Shown here piece after piece: positions 42,624 to 54,070 of a stretch of DNA of 64,000 bases. Under the pieces are notes generated by a model. The model was not told the DNA's origin. It was given only the letters and a program-made list of their open reading frames with translations, and made no database searches. The position numbers were made by a program, and so were the translations under genes. Every line of letters starts with the position of its first letter. The first letter of the stretch is position 1. This DNA is from Auanema rhodensis (lineage: Eukaryota; Nematoda; Chromadorea; Rhabditida; Rhabditidae): contig OZ059897.1 of assembly GCA_964057225.1 (NCBI GenBank), forward strand, positions 7,688,001 to 7,752,000. The letters are read 5' to 3'.

Positions 42624-43158
42624 TATCATTTCTTTGTTTCTTTGAAGTACTTATAAAAAAATGAAAAAAGTTAGCATTCGATAAAGTATTATTTGTTTAT
42701 TATTCATAAAAACATAATTCTAAGAAGTTTAAACATTTGTTATATCTTTCTTTATCACATTGAACCATAGGTTTGTCATTAATATAAAAACACATGAATG
42801 ACAGGGGGTTAAGATAAAAAAAGAGAGATGAAGAGAGAGAGGAAAGAGAGAGAAGGGGGAGAGAGAGTGTGTGTGAGTGAGAGAGGAAGAGAGAGAGAGA
42901 GCGAGACATAACAGTATTTAATTAGAATGAGAAATTATGAGAAAAATCGTAGAAATATATTGTGAAGAGGAAATGGGAATCTTAAGGCTAGTCCAACTGA
43001 TTTCTAACTGACTTCTGAACCTACTGAAAAATCTCAGTTTACTTTGTTGAAATTTATTTTTTACTCAATTACATATAGAAATGGGTTAAATTTTGAAAAT
43101 TTTTCATAGTTGCCGTAGGCCTTATTTGATGATTATGAGCAGATAACTTCATGTTAGC
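42624..43158. other. Single-copy DNA between the array and the intermediate-filament gene
   Basis: GA-rich tract at about 42830-42905. TTTATT at 43053-43058 is AATAAA on the minus strand, a possible poly(A) signal for the intermediate-filament gene about 100 bp past its stop codon. Confidence 0.5.
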
Positions 43159-43203
43159 TTACTGTCCAGTTTGAATGGTCTTTTGGGTATGAGTAGCGCG
43201 TTC
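43159..43203 (-). CDS. ifb-1: Intermediate-filament shared exon 12 (C-terminus)
   Basis: Fifteen codons ending TAA (43159-43161), after a CTTTACAG acceptor. Confidence 0.9.
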   Translation of the reverse strand, partial: ERATHTQKTIQTGQ

Positions 43204-46200
43204 CTGTAAAGAAAATATCAAAATAAATTAAACACATATATATATATATATATATATATATTCATGTAAGAGAGAGATAGATAGAAAATGAAAAAAAGAG
43301 AGAGAATTGAAAAAATTCAAGCGAATTTAAAAGCTCACCTCCCCTTCCTTATTGTACAGGCTGGTTACAACGTTAGCCCCGATACCCCAAGTGTTTTCAG
43401 CGTCAAATACTAAAGACTCAGGAGGATTGTGAATGCCTCCTTGATCACGAGCGTAAATCTAAAATTTCAATGTTAAACTATAAGAAGGTTCCATAAAGAA
43501 ATCATACTTTCATGCTCTTTCCAGCTTTTAATACTGTTCCAGCTGGAATAGTGTAAACGATTTCTCTTCTATTTCCGTCAAGCTTTCTCTTGAGCTTGTG
43601 TTCTCCGAGGTTTTCGTCTTTTGTTCTATGAGTATTCTCGAGAGTGATAAACTTTCCATTTGGATCACATTCAGCAATAGTTACATTACCCTGAGAAAAC
43701 ACAAAATAAGATGTGTTGAAATTTTAATTTTTGTACCTTAGCAGATCTTTGGAAGGTAGTCTTAGTAGATACTTCTCCTCTGACCGAGCGAGTAGAGTCG
43801 GTATCTTCTTGTTGTTGAAGGGAATGAGTTTTGACGACTTGCTCGACCATTTGGCGAAGACCCACTCTGAAAAGTGTTGTTGCAACTACATCTTTTTGGG
43901 TTATATGTCACCTGCTTTCTTCTCCTTCCAACATTTTTCTGTAAATAGCAATTTCGGCATCGAGCATTTGCTTGGTATCTAGAAGAGCTTGGAGTTCAGC
44001 GACCAAAGTTTGACATTCTTCCCGCATTCTGCGAAGAGTTGAGTCTCTGTCGTTGAGAGCAGCTTCGTATTGTCTTTGGTCGTCTTGAAGCTAAACAAGG
44101 TTTGTATTATTATAAGCAAAGAAAAAATAGTATTTCACTTGATAGTTCAAATTTTGGACTTCCTTCTCAAGGAGAGAATTCTTGTTCTCAAGATCTCCAA
44201 GCTTGCCACGGAGATCACTAATGTTGTCACGCATTCTTTTGACTTCTTCTCTTTGGTAGTTGGATTCAACAGCAGCTCTGTTAGCCGATCCTTGGACCTC
44301 AGACACCTTAAGCTTGTACCAGCTTTCCATATCTTGCTTGCCTTGTTTGGCAATGTAGTCGTATTCATCCTTGATATCTCTGTAATTTGATCAACTCAAC
44401 AACATAATGCCTAATATAATACCTGATAGCAAGGGCAAGTTCGTTCTTGAAAAATTCCCTGGTATCAGCTGGAGCCTGGGCCAACAGGGCCTGGAGTTCC
44501 TTGACTTCTTGCTCGTGAACGCTAGAATATAAATTAAAATAAAAAAAAGAAAAAAAATTCATTAACATACCGACGAAGAAACTCGAGCTCCTCCATAAGG
44601 GTTTGAACTTGGTTTTGGAAGTCAATTCGTCCAATAGTTTCTTCATCCAGGTCCTATGTTCAATATGAAGAATTATATAATGTAAATACAATTAACTCAC
44701 ATTTCTGGCCTTCTGAAGTTCTTCCCAAATGCGGACATTATCAGCATTGAGACGTTTCTCTTCTTCCGTCAATTGCTTCCATCTGGCGCGAAGCATCTCT
44801 AGCTCAGCTTGGGCATCAGCTATGGCATTGGTCCATTGGTTGATCTTTTCACGATCTCCCTCACGACGATGTTGGATGTCTTCATAGCTAAAAAAAAGTT
44901 ATAAATTTTCAAACATCCTTATAATAAATAAATTCATATTCAGAGCAATGAAAGCTTTAAATTTTCTAAATTTGAGGTTTTTCAAACAATTTGGTTTTAA
45001 TGCTGAAGATAAACATTTGATTGATCGTTCGAAGAACTAGTAAGTTGTTGTTGAACATTTCAGTGAATGAGGCTTTATTGGTGATTGTACTACACTTACC
45101 GGCTTCTGTACTCAGCAAGATCATCGCGAAGACGAGCAACTTTAACATCAATCTCAGCCTTTCTTCTGGCAGCATCATCAATATCTTTACGAGCGGTTGA
45201 CAGCGATTCAGAATATTTGATCTGTAAGGATTATATTATATTATTTGTTGTATAAATTATTTAAAATGCGACTACGTCTAGAAGATGTAGATGTGCTATA
45301 GATCAATACAAAAATATATTTGGAGATGATATTAAATGGAAATAACCATGCATTGAGCAACGATTTTGACACTATCCATCATACTATATAATATAGTAAG
45401 TAGCTATGAGAGAAACTATTAAATATGTAACTTATCAATAGATAATATAGTTGTAAACAGAAATGTAAATGCTCATAAGGCACAATTTCATAAATACAGA
45501 CAGTTTTGATACAAAATTCCAAAGATTCCATCATAGTTATGACTGTTGACTCAAAAAGATTCCATTGAGAAAGTTTATGACTGTTTTTTTCTTTTTTTTT
45601 CTTTTTGAGAGGGAAAAATGAAAACTTAGGAAGCATTAATCCTCAGGTATTAGACAACTTATCATTAAATATTTATATTGCTAACATTTATGAATAAAAT
45701 ATTTAGTATTAAATGAAATCTATTACTACTTTTACATTTTCTATTTGAAATTTGAAATTGGAGTGAAGAATAAATATTATTAAAAAGAGAACTAACACAT
45801 GAAAATGATCAAATAAAACCGATTGTTTTTCATGTGGCTGTACGAAGGCTATCAAAAACTTTTCTAATAGTATTAACTCTTCACATAATTTTCTTTCTTG
45901 TTTGTTTTATTCTTTATTCATATATAATATGTTTTTATTTATGTATACTTACTATACTGAGGATGATAACGTATAGTTAGTATATTGATGGGAAAAATGT
46001 GATAAAAGGAGGAAAATAGAAGAGGTTCAGACAGGTAATTAGGCTGTCTTTGAGTCGTTACAGAAGAATTAGAAGAGGGAGAGAAAGAGATCTAGATCTA
46101 GATACGTCTCCGGGGCTGTCCTATGGTGGTCGACAAATCAATTTGATTTCTTCAGATGACATTGGCACTATTAGTCATTTTGACCACACCCTACGGGATG

Positions 46201-49200
46201 GGAGTTTCTTGATGATCATGATGATGACGATGATGGTGGGTTCTTTCATTCTTTCTCCCCCATATAGCTATATTCTCCAAAAATATAAGAAAAATAAAGT
46301 AGAATGATAAAGATAAAAAAGCAATAAGAATATTTCTATTCTCAAACTATGTTATTCTACATATTTTATCAAAACAAAATAATATGTAAAGAATAAAACT
46401 ATGAGAGAGGGGAAAAGAAAGAGAGAGATAGGAGTAGGAGTGAAAGAATGTGTGGCGGGCGGTTCTATAAAGACCCACCAGGTTATTATAAACAATTTTA
46501 TATTTTGATCACATTCCAAAAATAATAATAATGATTAGATAAGCGATTCTACATTTTAAAAGTCGTAGATTGTGCACTTAATATCACTCAAACCAGGTAT
46601 ATTTTTCAACGAATTAACTGATTCTATTGAACTATATAAAATGTAAATCAAACCTTGATTTCGCTGGTGTCTTTTCCCCACTTGCCACGGAGTTCATCCA
46701 AATCAGCAACGAGCTTGCGGTTTTGCTCTTCAAGACGCTTGACACGGTCAATGTAATTTCCAAGACGATCATTCAAACCCTAGAAAAATTAATGTTTAAA
46801 ATTGGGGTAATTGTTTTAGCAAACAAAATTAACAAAGAATATTTTTACCTGAAGTTCTTTCTTTTCCTTATCGGTGGCTTCAAGGAAAGATTTGGCAGCA
46901 TTGGCAGACAAAGCTGGGGAGATTCCACCAATAGTAGCGGATCCCATCTCAGTTACCATCTTGAGCACACGTCCTAAACAAAGAAAATAATAAATATAAA
47001 AAGGAAGTAGAAAAAAACATTTTGGGATGGAGGTATAACTGGCCTATGGGAAAATCAACACTTTTAAACAGGATAAGATGTGTTTACCTGACCAGACACT
47101 TGGTTTGAAGTCAGCCCAAATACCGAGATCAGGCTCAGACTGCCAAGAAACACGTTCCGCATATGGGTAATCGTAACGTTCAATTCCCCCAGATTTAGAA
47201 GGATGAATCGAAGTGTTGCCAACTGCATTTTTGACATCAAAAGTTTTTGTATATGAATGAGTAGACGGCGTTGATGCAACAGAATCGTATATAACGTGAG
47301 AAACTTTAGAAACATATGGTGCATCACGAATCAGAACGTTTTCGGAAATAGATGGACGCCTTGTGTCGGTGATGGACGGGCGTCGTGGTTCTGGAATAGA
47401 TGGACGCCTCACTCTGCTTTTGCTAACTGAATCATAAAGTGGAGATGAGGATGATGTCTTCGTGACCGAATATGATTCAGATGTTTTAGAGACAGTACTC
47501 TGAGACAAAACGGCGCCGCTTCCAATTGCATAACCATTTGAAGACGAGCCGTTGGCAACTGGGTATCCACCGGAAGCAGAGCCGTTGGCAACTACGTGCC
47601 CATTGGAAGCAGAACCGTTCATGACTACATGGCCATTGGAAGCAGAACCGTTCATAACTACATGGCCATTGTAAGTAGTGCCGTTTCCAATCGCATAGCC
47701 ATTTGAAGCAGATCCATTGCCAATCGCATAGCCATTTGAAGCGGACCCATTGCCAATCGCATAGCCATTTGAAACAGAGCCATTGACATCTGTATAGCCA
47801 GTTGTAACAGAACCATTGCTGATTGTATAGCCTGTGGTAGCAGAGCCATTGCTGATTGTATAGTCAGTGGTAGCAGAGCCATTGCTGACAACGTTACCAT
47901 TGGAAACAGAACCATTACCAACAGCATGACCGTTTGAAGAAGATCCGTTTACCATCTTAGCATGTCCATTTGATTTATACCCTGAGGTACTGGAGATTTC
48001 AACTGTATTGCCGTTGATAATGGTTTTCGAAGACTCCATTGGCGGAATATCGTAGATAGGTTCCTCTTTGGTTGCACTTCCATTTGATGTGGCCGTAGAG
48101 TTTTTCTTATTTTTCTTCGACTTGCCAGATGGATTATGCTGCTCTGAGGACTTGCGTTCAATGCTGCTCACAAGCTCTGATACTGTTTTCTTGACAGTCT
48201 TAACGACGCTGTCTTTCTTCTCCGGCTTCTTTTCGTCTTCCATATTTGAATACATAGTAAAAATGAATATTCAGAAGACGTTAGTAGAGAATAAAAAACT
48301 GAATAGTGTTTTTGAAGTTTGAAGAACGTCCGACTATGGTAGAGGCAAAGTAGACAATAAAAGTAAAGACACTCTCTACCTCTCTTATCAGTTCCAATGC
48401 CAAATATCAAAAGCATGCCCCTTGAGAAGAATTTGTACATACATATGGCTTGGATTGGTTGGTAAACAAACGAATTATAAGCCACCCACGGTTTCTTGGA
48501 GATTATAGCGCCCAAAATTGGTTTTTTTCCTCTATGTTTCACTGAACCATGATTGGAATTCGAAAAAAATGAGTTATTTAAGTTAATATTTGAATTTCAA
48601 TAATAAAATGATTTTACAGATGCACCAAGTATTCAATAAAGACCAATTATCAACATATTCTGTTGTTGGAAACGGCTCAAAATTTAAAAAAAAACTGCCA
48701 AATTGAACGGATTATGTGTTTCAAAATCGTATTATCAGTTAGAATCTTGCCTATTTTTAAAAGCATTATTCAATGTTGAAAATCATGATAGGCCGCATGA
48801 TTCAATATTATTTTTGTTTTAAACCAATAAGAAAGTGGAAATAACATAAAACTATGAAATTCTGTCTATGACTAATCTTCTTCAGTAGTCATACCACCTA
48901 CTGAGATACTTTGAGCAGTAATATGGGTTCATATCTTTTACTTCAATTGTATGTATCATTTCAATATCAATATGGTTTCATACTAGATGTTGATCATTCA
49001 AATCTTTCGTCTTTCAACTAGAATTTTCTCTCATACTAAAGCTAAGACATAGTATGTGGAGTATATTAGAAAAGAAAAAAAGTTTTCGTGATACAGAAAT
49101 GATACTAAGCCATGGCGAAGAAGGTATACATACGCACATACACACATATATGTATACAGACTTCTACGATAGTGGTGATGATGAAGATGATGATCTGATG

Positions 49201-49870
49201 TTGTCGATTGCAATTAGATTGAAGTCTTTTCAAGTGTATTAACAGCCGATAATGAGATAGTTTGTGAGAATCGACAGTGAACAATCAGTTACTATGTTCT
49301 CATAATAATAAAAAATAGGTTCTATTTTTATTATTTTTATTCCTTTAAAATAATAAAAATAACAAGGAAATAACTTTCAGCATTGAAATGAAAAGTAAAA
49401 ATTGAAGTTATTTACTTTTTTAATAATTTTCCTTTCACAACATATACAATGAGCATACTATACGCGATGATATAAACACACTTCACAGCTTTCACTTTCT
49501 TGTGGTTGTTCAAGCTGATACGTTTTGTTTAAGGTTTTAACGTTGCTTACTCGCTCATACCGAGGGTTGTATGCGATAGTTTTTTTTTATTCGCAACATC
49601 ATATAAAGCGATGCAAAATAAGATTGAAAAAAATAAAAAACGGCATATGTAAAGACGAATTATGCTTACCTCCAGATGCTCGATTTTCAGACATTTTTGA
49701 TTAAAAGTGTTGTTGGATTCTATAATAGATAGGTAGATAGTAGTAGTTCAGCCTAGCTAGAGTAGTGAAAGATTTGCCGTATATGGAAACGTAGTCTCTT
49801 CCTAGTGATGATTGGGGGATGGATGGGATGGGCTGAAGAGTATTCCGTTAAAGACAACGGAATGGGACGA

Positions 49871-49940
<70 letters not shown>

Positions 49941-52900
49941 GAAGGTTGACCAAAGAAGACGACAGCGGCCACTACGACAACGGTTGAAGAACGCTGTACG
50001 CAAAATAGATCATATAAGTATAAAGAGATTTCTCGGAAAGAGATAGAGACTAGAATGAGAAGGAAAAACAGAAGAGAATGAAGAGTGATAGAGAAGGAAT
50101 GAGAGAGAATAAAAACGAATAGGAAACAAGAGAAATTGGGAGAGAGAGAGAGAGAGAGGTTAGTCAAGGCTGATCATCAATGTCCGCCAACATCATCTAT
50201 CTATCTTTTGACAAACAAAATCAATTACGTCTTCATGCCACACCCAACATGGCAAGAACTTGTCTCATGTATTCACCTCTTGAAACTATAATTTTAATTC
50301 TTAAAAGCTGAATATATATGTTCATTTTCGAAAACTGACGGATGAACTGTTAAATCAATATCCAGAAAGATTTCGAGTTTTTTCGATCTAATTATAAGAC
50401 ATCTCTGTTATTCGGTAATTTTTTCATAATTTCTTATCATTCTCACTCGACGAAAATTGATGAAAAAAAGAAAAAAAGGAAGAGAAAAATCATTTTTTTA
50501 TGATTAATACAGTCAAATTGATACTTTGGACACTTTCTGAGAATTTTTCTTTCATTCTCTTATTACCTCTCTCTTTCACTTTTCCATTTGAACTTCTTTC
50601 AATAAATTTGTAATATTAATCTGATGCTATTATTTAAAACTTCATCAATATTACAAAAACGAACAAAAATCAAAAAAATATTCAATAAATCTTAAACTTT
50701 GATTATAATTTCAATCTCATATGACCTCATTTGCGTATGAAAACCACAAATATCTCTATGATTTGCAGAATAAACGTTTGATAAGATGTGTGAACGGACA
50801 GAAACGAAAATGATGAAGACAACTAGTCATAGTAGACGACAAAGAGATAAATCTTTCATCATTATTATTAAAATTTGGATAGATAATGGGGGAGGGGGAT
50901 ATGAATGTGTAGCTATGTGATAAATTCAAAATGACAACTCTAAATCATGTTTTTCAAGTACAAAATCTTGATGGTCAAATGAGATGAAACACGCACATAC
51001 ACATACACATAGATATAGTCATGTATACACACTGAGGTCAAAAACGAAGGTAATCCATATTGATGCAAGAGCAATACAAATTTTGTTGTGGCCGCCAACT
51101 TTGTTAAGTTGAAGCAATTTGAAAAAATAAAAAGATTTCTTACAGAACATGTTCATCTTCAGTTATTTAACAACGTTGCCACTCACTGTGTCAATACTTT
51201 TTCAAATCATCTTACATCCTTCATTCATTTCGAGCTCATCTCTTTTTCTCTTCTATCTTGTTCTGTGTTAATCTTCAAGCTATCTATTGATTTTGGATAT
51301 TTTTGATTTCATTCTTCTTTTTTTTCGAAAATATATTTAAATTTAAATTTTATTCATAAATAAACTATTCTGATAGAAAAAGAAATTTTATTCATGGAAG
51401 ATGTATTCTGATAGTCAACTCGCTATGGTATTTCTGTCACACATACACATACACGCACGCAGACAAACACACATAGTTGAGTATAATTCTTAAAACTTGA
51501 TCAGAATGAAGCAGGAAATGACGAAAGTTTCAACTTGAGATTAAAACCTTATAAACCTTCACAAACATTTGCTATTTCGTAGATAAGAAATCTTTCATGT
51601 TGATAGCAAATTTTTGCAGCGATTTGTTTGTCCAATCAATTTGGCATTGGTGTTCAAAGCTTTTCACAGCTTTTCCTGTCATTCTACTCCAAGTCATTGT
51701 AAGCGTTGGGCTGTATGGTGTCAATTTACATGTCTTCATCTTCTTTTTTTTTATATTTCAAAGTACAGGAGTTTCCTCATTATTGTTTCAAGCATTGTTT
51801 TCAACATTTTCTTATTTTACATTAGATAGTTTTCATTTTTCAATTTTTAATCAAAAAACTGAACTTAATTAGACCCTATTCTTATACATTCAGATTTTCT
51901 AACTATTTGAATATTATATATAATTTCTCGGAAGTTAGCCAAACAAGGATATCTCTTCTCTCTTCATGCTTTTCATGAATCAAACATTCTTCAAATATTT
52001 ACATGTCTTATCTGTGACTTAGGCAAATATGAGAAAAAGTTTTTATGTTGCCAAAATGGATACCCTACAAATGTGGCTTGAATATTGAAAGCACATTATA
52101 TCGTATCTGATAATTGGTACTTCACAAATTAAATTAATAGCTAATCTCAACTCAAAATATCATATTGAGCTTTCAAAATCTCTGTATTATTCAATTTTTC
52201 ACGTCCCCGATTTACAAAAATTAACGTGAAACACTTCTCACGTTTGACTCATTTTTATAGACCAGAAAGCACTCAGCGGTTGCATTCGAAGAACGTATAT
52301 CATTTTTTTATGAAAAAATATCATTTCTGGAGCGGTTTTATAGTTTTTTTTTTGAGAAAAAAAATGTCACCACATATCGAGGACATACGATATCAAGCCT
52401 GTTTGTGAAACTTTACAGGCCGAAGATGATATTATGTTTGAAATGGACAGGAGGAGATACATTAGTTGTGGATGGTACGAAAATGGTAATGGATGAGTGT
52501 GGGAGGGACAAATAGTCCGACAAGGATGATAGTACCTAAAATAGAAGGCTAGTAGCGTTGGTTGGCAGAGGTATGAATAGATTAACACAACAAGGTCAGA
52601 GCTATCATGATGTGTTTACCACATCAGAACAGGCGGCATGAAAAACGAAAAACTAAGTTCTGTCGTGATTCGTTGTCAGTCGTCGTATCGTAGATTCAAT
52701 GATGATATTAAGAATGGAAAAAATTTAAATTCCGAAGGTAAAGGACATTCTGTCACAGCACGTTTAACCAAATAGTAATAACCATTACGAATAAATTTGA
52801 TTTCTCTATTCTTCTACTTACAAGGTGTCAAGTTGGCCACACACATACATCAAGAAAATACATTCAAACTTTCCCTTTTCTTCAAATTATATGGAAAAAG

Positions 52901-53133
52901 TCAAATGTTTGTAGATAACTATACCCTTCACAGTATTTTCATAGGCATTTACAGTTATACCTCAAGCATTTTTGAAGATAAAAATTTTAAAAAAACTAAC
53001 CTCCTCCACCGGTTCCAGTTCCACCGGAAACATAGTTTCCACTCTGGCGTGAGAGAGAGCCAACGGCAGTACGTGGTTGAATGGTAGATCTGTATTGGAT
53101 CTCATATTCAGAAGACGACTCCTGCTTCGACAT
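43159..53133 (-). CDS. ifb-1: Cytoplasmic intermediate-filament protein, ifb-1-like, alternative first exons
   Basis: Builds cytoplasmic intermediate filaments; in nematodes such proteins reinforce epidermis and its muscle attachments. Twelve shared exons total 1640 coding bases, and each head exon joins in phase: 47088-48255 gives 935 residues, 49670-49694 gives 554, 53001-53133 gives 590. The rod starts near [10 protein letters not shown] and [19 protein letters not shown] (coil 1A) and ends in the conserved [24 protein letters not shown] lamin-tail domain follows (from [12 protein letters not shown] to the end), as in nematode and lamin-type filaments. All introns have GT/AG ends. The C-terminus ([14 protein letters not shown]) and rod look most like C. 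elegans IFB-1, which also uses alternative starts; assignment to ifb-1 rather than another ifa/ifb gene is from memory. Confidence 0.9.
43339..43458 (-). CDS. ifb-1: Intermediate-filament shared exon 11 (lamin tail)
   Basis: Encodes [18 protein letters not shown] and the [13 protein letters not shown] strand region of the lamin-tail fold; GTGAGC donor. Confidence 0.92.
43508..43690 (-). CDS. ifb-1: Intermediate-filament shared exon 10 (lamin tail)
   Basis: Encodes [19 protein letters not shown] through KAGKSMK; TTTTCTCAG acceptor, GTATGA donor. Confidence 0.93.
43737..43866 (-). CDS. ifb-1: Intermediate-filament shared exon 9 (rod to tail linker)
   Basis: Runs from the end of the rod ([11 protein letters not shown]) through a Ser/Thr-rich linker to the start of the tail. 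Confidence 0.92.
43912..44090 (-). CDS. ifb-1: Intermediate-filament shared exon 8 (end of coil 2)
   Basis: Contains the filament consensus [18 protein letters not shown], the most conserved end of the rod, critical for assembly. Confidence 0.95.
44139..44379 (-). CDS. ifb-1: Intermediate-filament shared exon 7 (coil 2)
   Basis: Encodes [28 protein letters not shown] coil 2 sequence; heptad pattern throughout. Confidence 0.94.
44423..44521 (-). CDS. ifb-1: Intermediate-filament shared exon 6 (linker L12 region)
   Basis: Encodes [17 protein letters not shown] and [14 protein letters not shown] around the L12 linker. Confidence 0.93.
44571..44653 (-). CDS. ifb-1: Intermediate-filament shared exon 5 (coil 1B)
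   Basis: Encodes [19 protein letters not shown]; phase fits both neighbours. Confidence 0.93.
44701..44887 (-). CDS. ifb-1: Intermediate-filament shared exon 4 (coil 1B)
   Basis: Encodes [18 protein letters not shown] through LQKARN, in the lamin-length coil 1B. Confidence 0.94.
45100..45221 (-). CDS. ifb-1: Intermediate-filament shared exon 3 (coil 1B start)
   Basis: Encodes [20 protein letters not shown] and following coil. A 1.4-kb intron separates it from exon 2. Confidence 0.93.
46654..46779 (-). CDS. ifb-1: Intermediate-filament shared exon 2 (coil 1A)
   Basis: Encodes [20 protein letters not shown], the conserved start-of-rod motif. Confidence 0.95.
46849..46973 (-). CDS. ifb-1: Intermediate-filament shared exon 1 (end of head, start of rod)
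   Basis: Encodes [20 protein letters not shown] and ends at the rod start. Its TTTAG acceptor is the common target of all alternative first exons, and its first two bases complete a codon begun in each of them. Confidence 0.95.
47088..48255 (-). CDS. ifb-1: Alternative first exon A: long repeat-bearing head
   Basis: ATG at 48255, donor GTAAACAC at 47087; 389 codons plus one base. It starts acidic/basic and Lys-rich (EDEKKPEKK), then carries thirteen 11-residue repeats of the [11 protein letters not shown] type (residues 103-245), a Ser/Thr-rich stretch, and three RRPS motifs with Ser at 286, 294 and 302. The end ([18 protein letters not shown]) is aromatic and looks like ordinary head sequence. 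It gives a 935-residue isoform. A promoter should lie between 48256 and about 48600. The head is far longer than usual for the family. Confidence 0.88.
47521..47949 (-). repeat. Thirteen tandem 33-bp coding repeats
   Basis: Each unit encodes 11 residues beginning Asn-Gly-Ser or Asn-Gly-Thr, mostly followed by xSNG(Y/H)xxx. Variation falls into an SNGY/SNGH class and a TTGYT class, consistent with slippage or unequal exchange. Confidence 0.9.
48256..49669 (-). other. 5' flank of exon A / intron after exon C
   Basis: No further coding exon recognised. Must contain the promoter of the long isoform. Confidence 0.4.
49670..49694 (-). CDS. ifb-1: Alternative first exon C: minimal head MSENRASG
   Basis: ATG at 49694, eight codons plus one base, then a strong GTAAGC donor. 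The last base G joins the shared exon to give Gly, exactly as exons A and B do. It predicts a 554-residue protein. Short coding length makes this less certain, but start codon, donor and phase all agree. Confidence 0.6.
49695..53000 (-). other. Intron/5' flank with GA microsatellite
   Basis: A GA tract at 49870-49938 and a shorter one at 50137-50158. No supported coding exon; the longer open frames here are microsatellite or low-complexity artefacts. Confidence 0.45.
49870..49938 (+). repeat. GA microsatellite
   Basis: About 69 bp of AG repeats with one AAAG interruption, about 175 bp upstream of exon C on the gene's strand. Confidence 0.9.
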
Positions 53134-53147
53134 TCCGCGTTCGATTG
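53001..53147 (-). CDS. ifb-1: Alternative first coding exon B: Ser/Gly-rich head
   Basis: Acceptor TTACTTGCAG at the 5' side and donor GTTAGT at 53000. ATG at 53133 begins [16 protein letters not shown]; the head ends in [10 protein letters not shown]. The five codons before the ATG are also open, so an upstream exon could add residues. Gives a 590-residue protein, the usual length for nematode filament proteins. Confidence 0.88.
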
Positions 53148-53690
53148 CTGCAAGTAAATTCGAGGATGAGAAACAGATAAATGCGAAGAATATGACCATA
53201 TGAAGAAACACGATAAACATTCAAAATACATAAACAACGAGAAGAAAATGAAAAAGTTAATGACAACTAAGTTGAAAGAAAGAAGACCAGATGATAGAAT
53301 ATCATTCGAACAAGAAAATAAATCTGATTTCATTAAGCTGGATGATTTGAACTGAAAGAAAACTATCCGAAAAGAGGCTAATAGTGAATATAAATGGTAG
53401 GAACGGATTAATATCAAAGAGAGGATTCACAATACATAATTTCTTTCAATTATTTTCTCTTCTTCTTAGCATTTATCTTTCGTTCTCATTTCTTTATGAT
53501 AGAAGGTAAAACGATGACAATTTGAAAGAGGACGAGACAGCTAATCGCCCTCCGGGACCTATAGACGGACTCGAAAAAGGAACCGGTATAGCCTTGTACC
53601 ATCAGCATCAGCACTAGCCCGTACTAGACAGTTTGGTAAAATCTCTAAGCGGAAAAGAGAAAGCAAATGAGGGAGAATGAAAAAGGCAGA

Positions 53691-53701
53691 TAGAGAGAGA
53701 G

Positions 53702-53752
<51 letters not shown>
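53691..53752 (+). repeat. GA microsatellite
   Basis: Interrupted AG repeat, about 62 bp. Confidence 0.9.
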
Positions 53753-53753
<1 letters not shown>

Positions 53754-54027
53754 GACGGGAGGATAGTGAGGTTGAATAGACAACAGAAGGATGGATATGG
53801 CTGGTCCTCCTTTTGTGAATGTTTCTGATTGAACGTTAATCTAAACGAACCATTATTCAATACACGAAATCGCAATTAGACCGACTAGAGGTGTGGCCAG
53901 CAAAGAAGAAAAGGGCCAAGGATGATGACGATCTTAAACGACGGCTAAATGATTCGAGACAGAAAAAATGACTGAAGTCTAATAGCTTTGAAAGAGTTTG
54001 TGAATCATCTTTTCCACTAAACAGCTC

Positions 54028-54070
54028 ATCTCTTTCTTTCTCTCTTTCTCTCTTTCTCTCTCTCTATCTC
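54028..54070 (+). repeat. CT microsatellite
   Basis: Imperfect CTTT/CTCT tract, the one clear tract with pyrimidines on the plus strand. Confidence 0.75.

Noticed and set aside
47658..47927. Met/Ala/Leu-rich minus frame of 89 codons
   Set aside because: Alternative frame of the 33-bp repeats in head exon A.
49753..50167. Ser-Leu repeat proteins on the minus strand
   Set aside because: Translation of the GA microsatellite.
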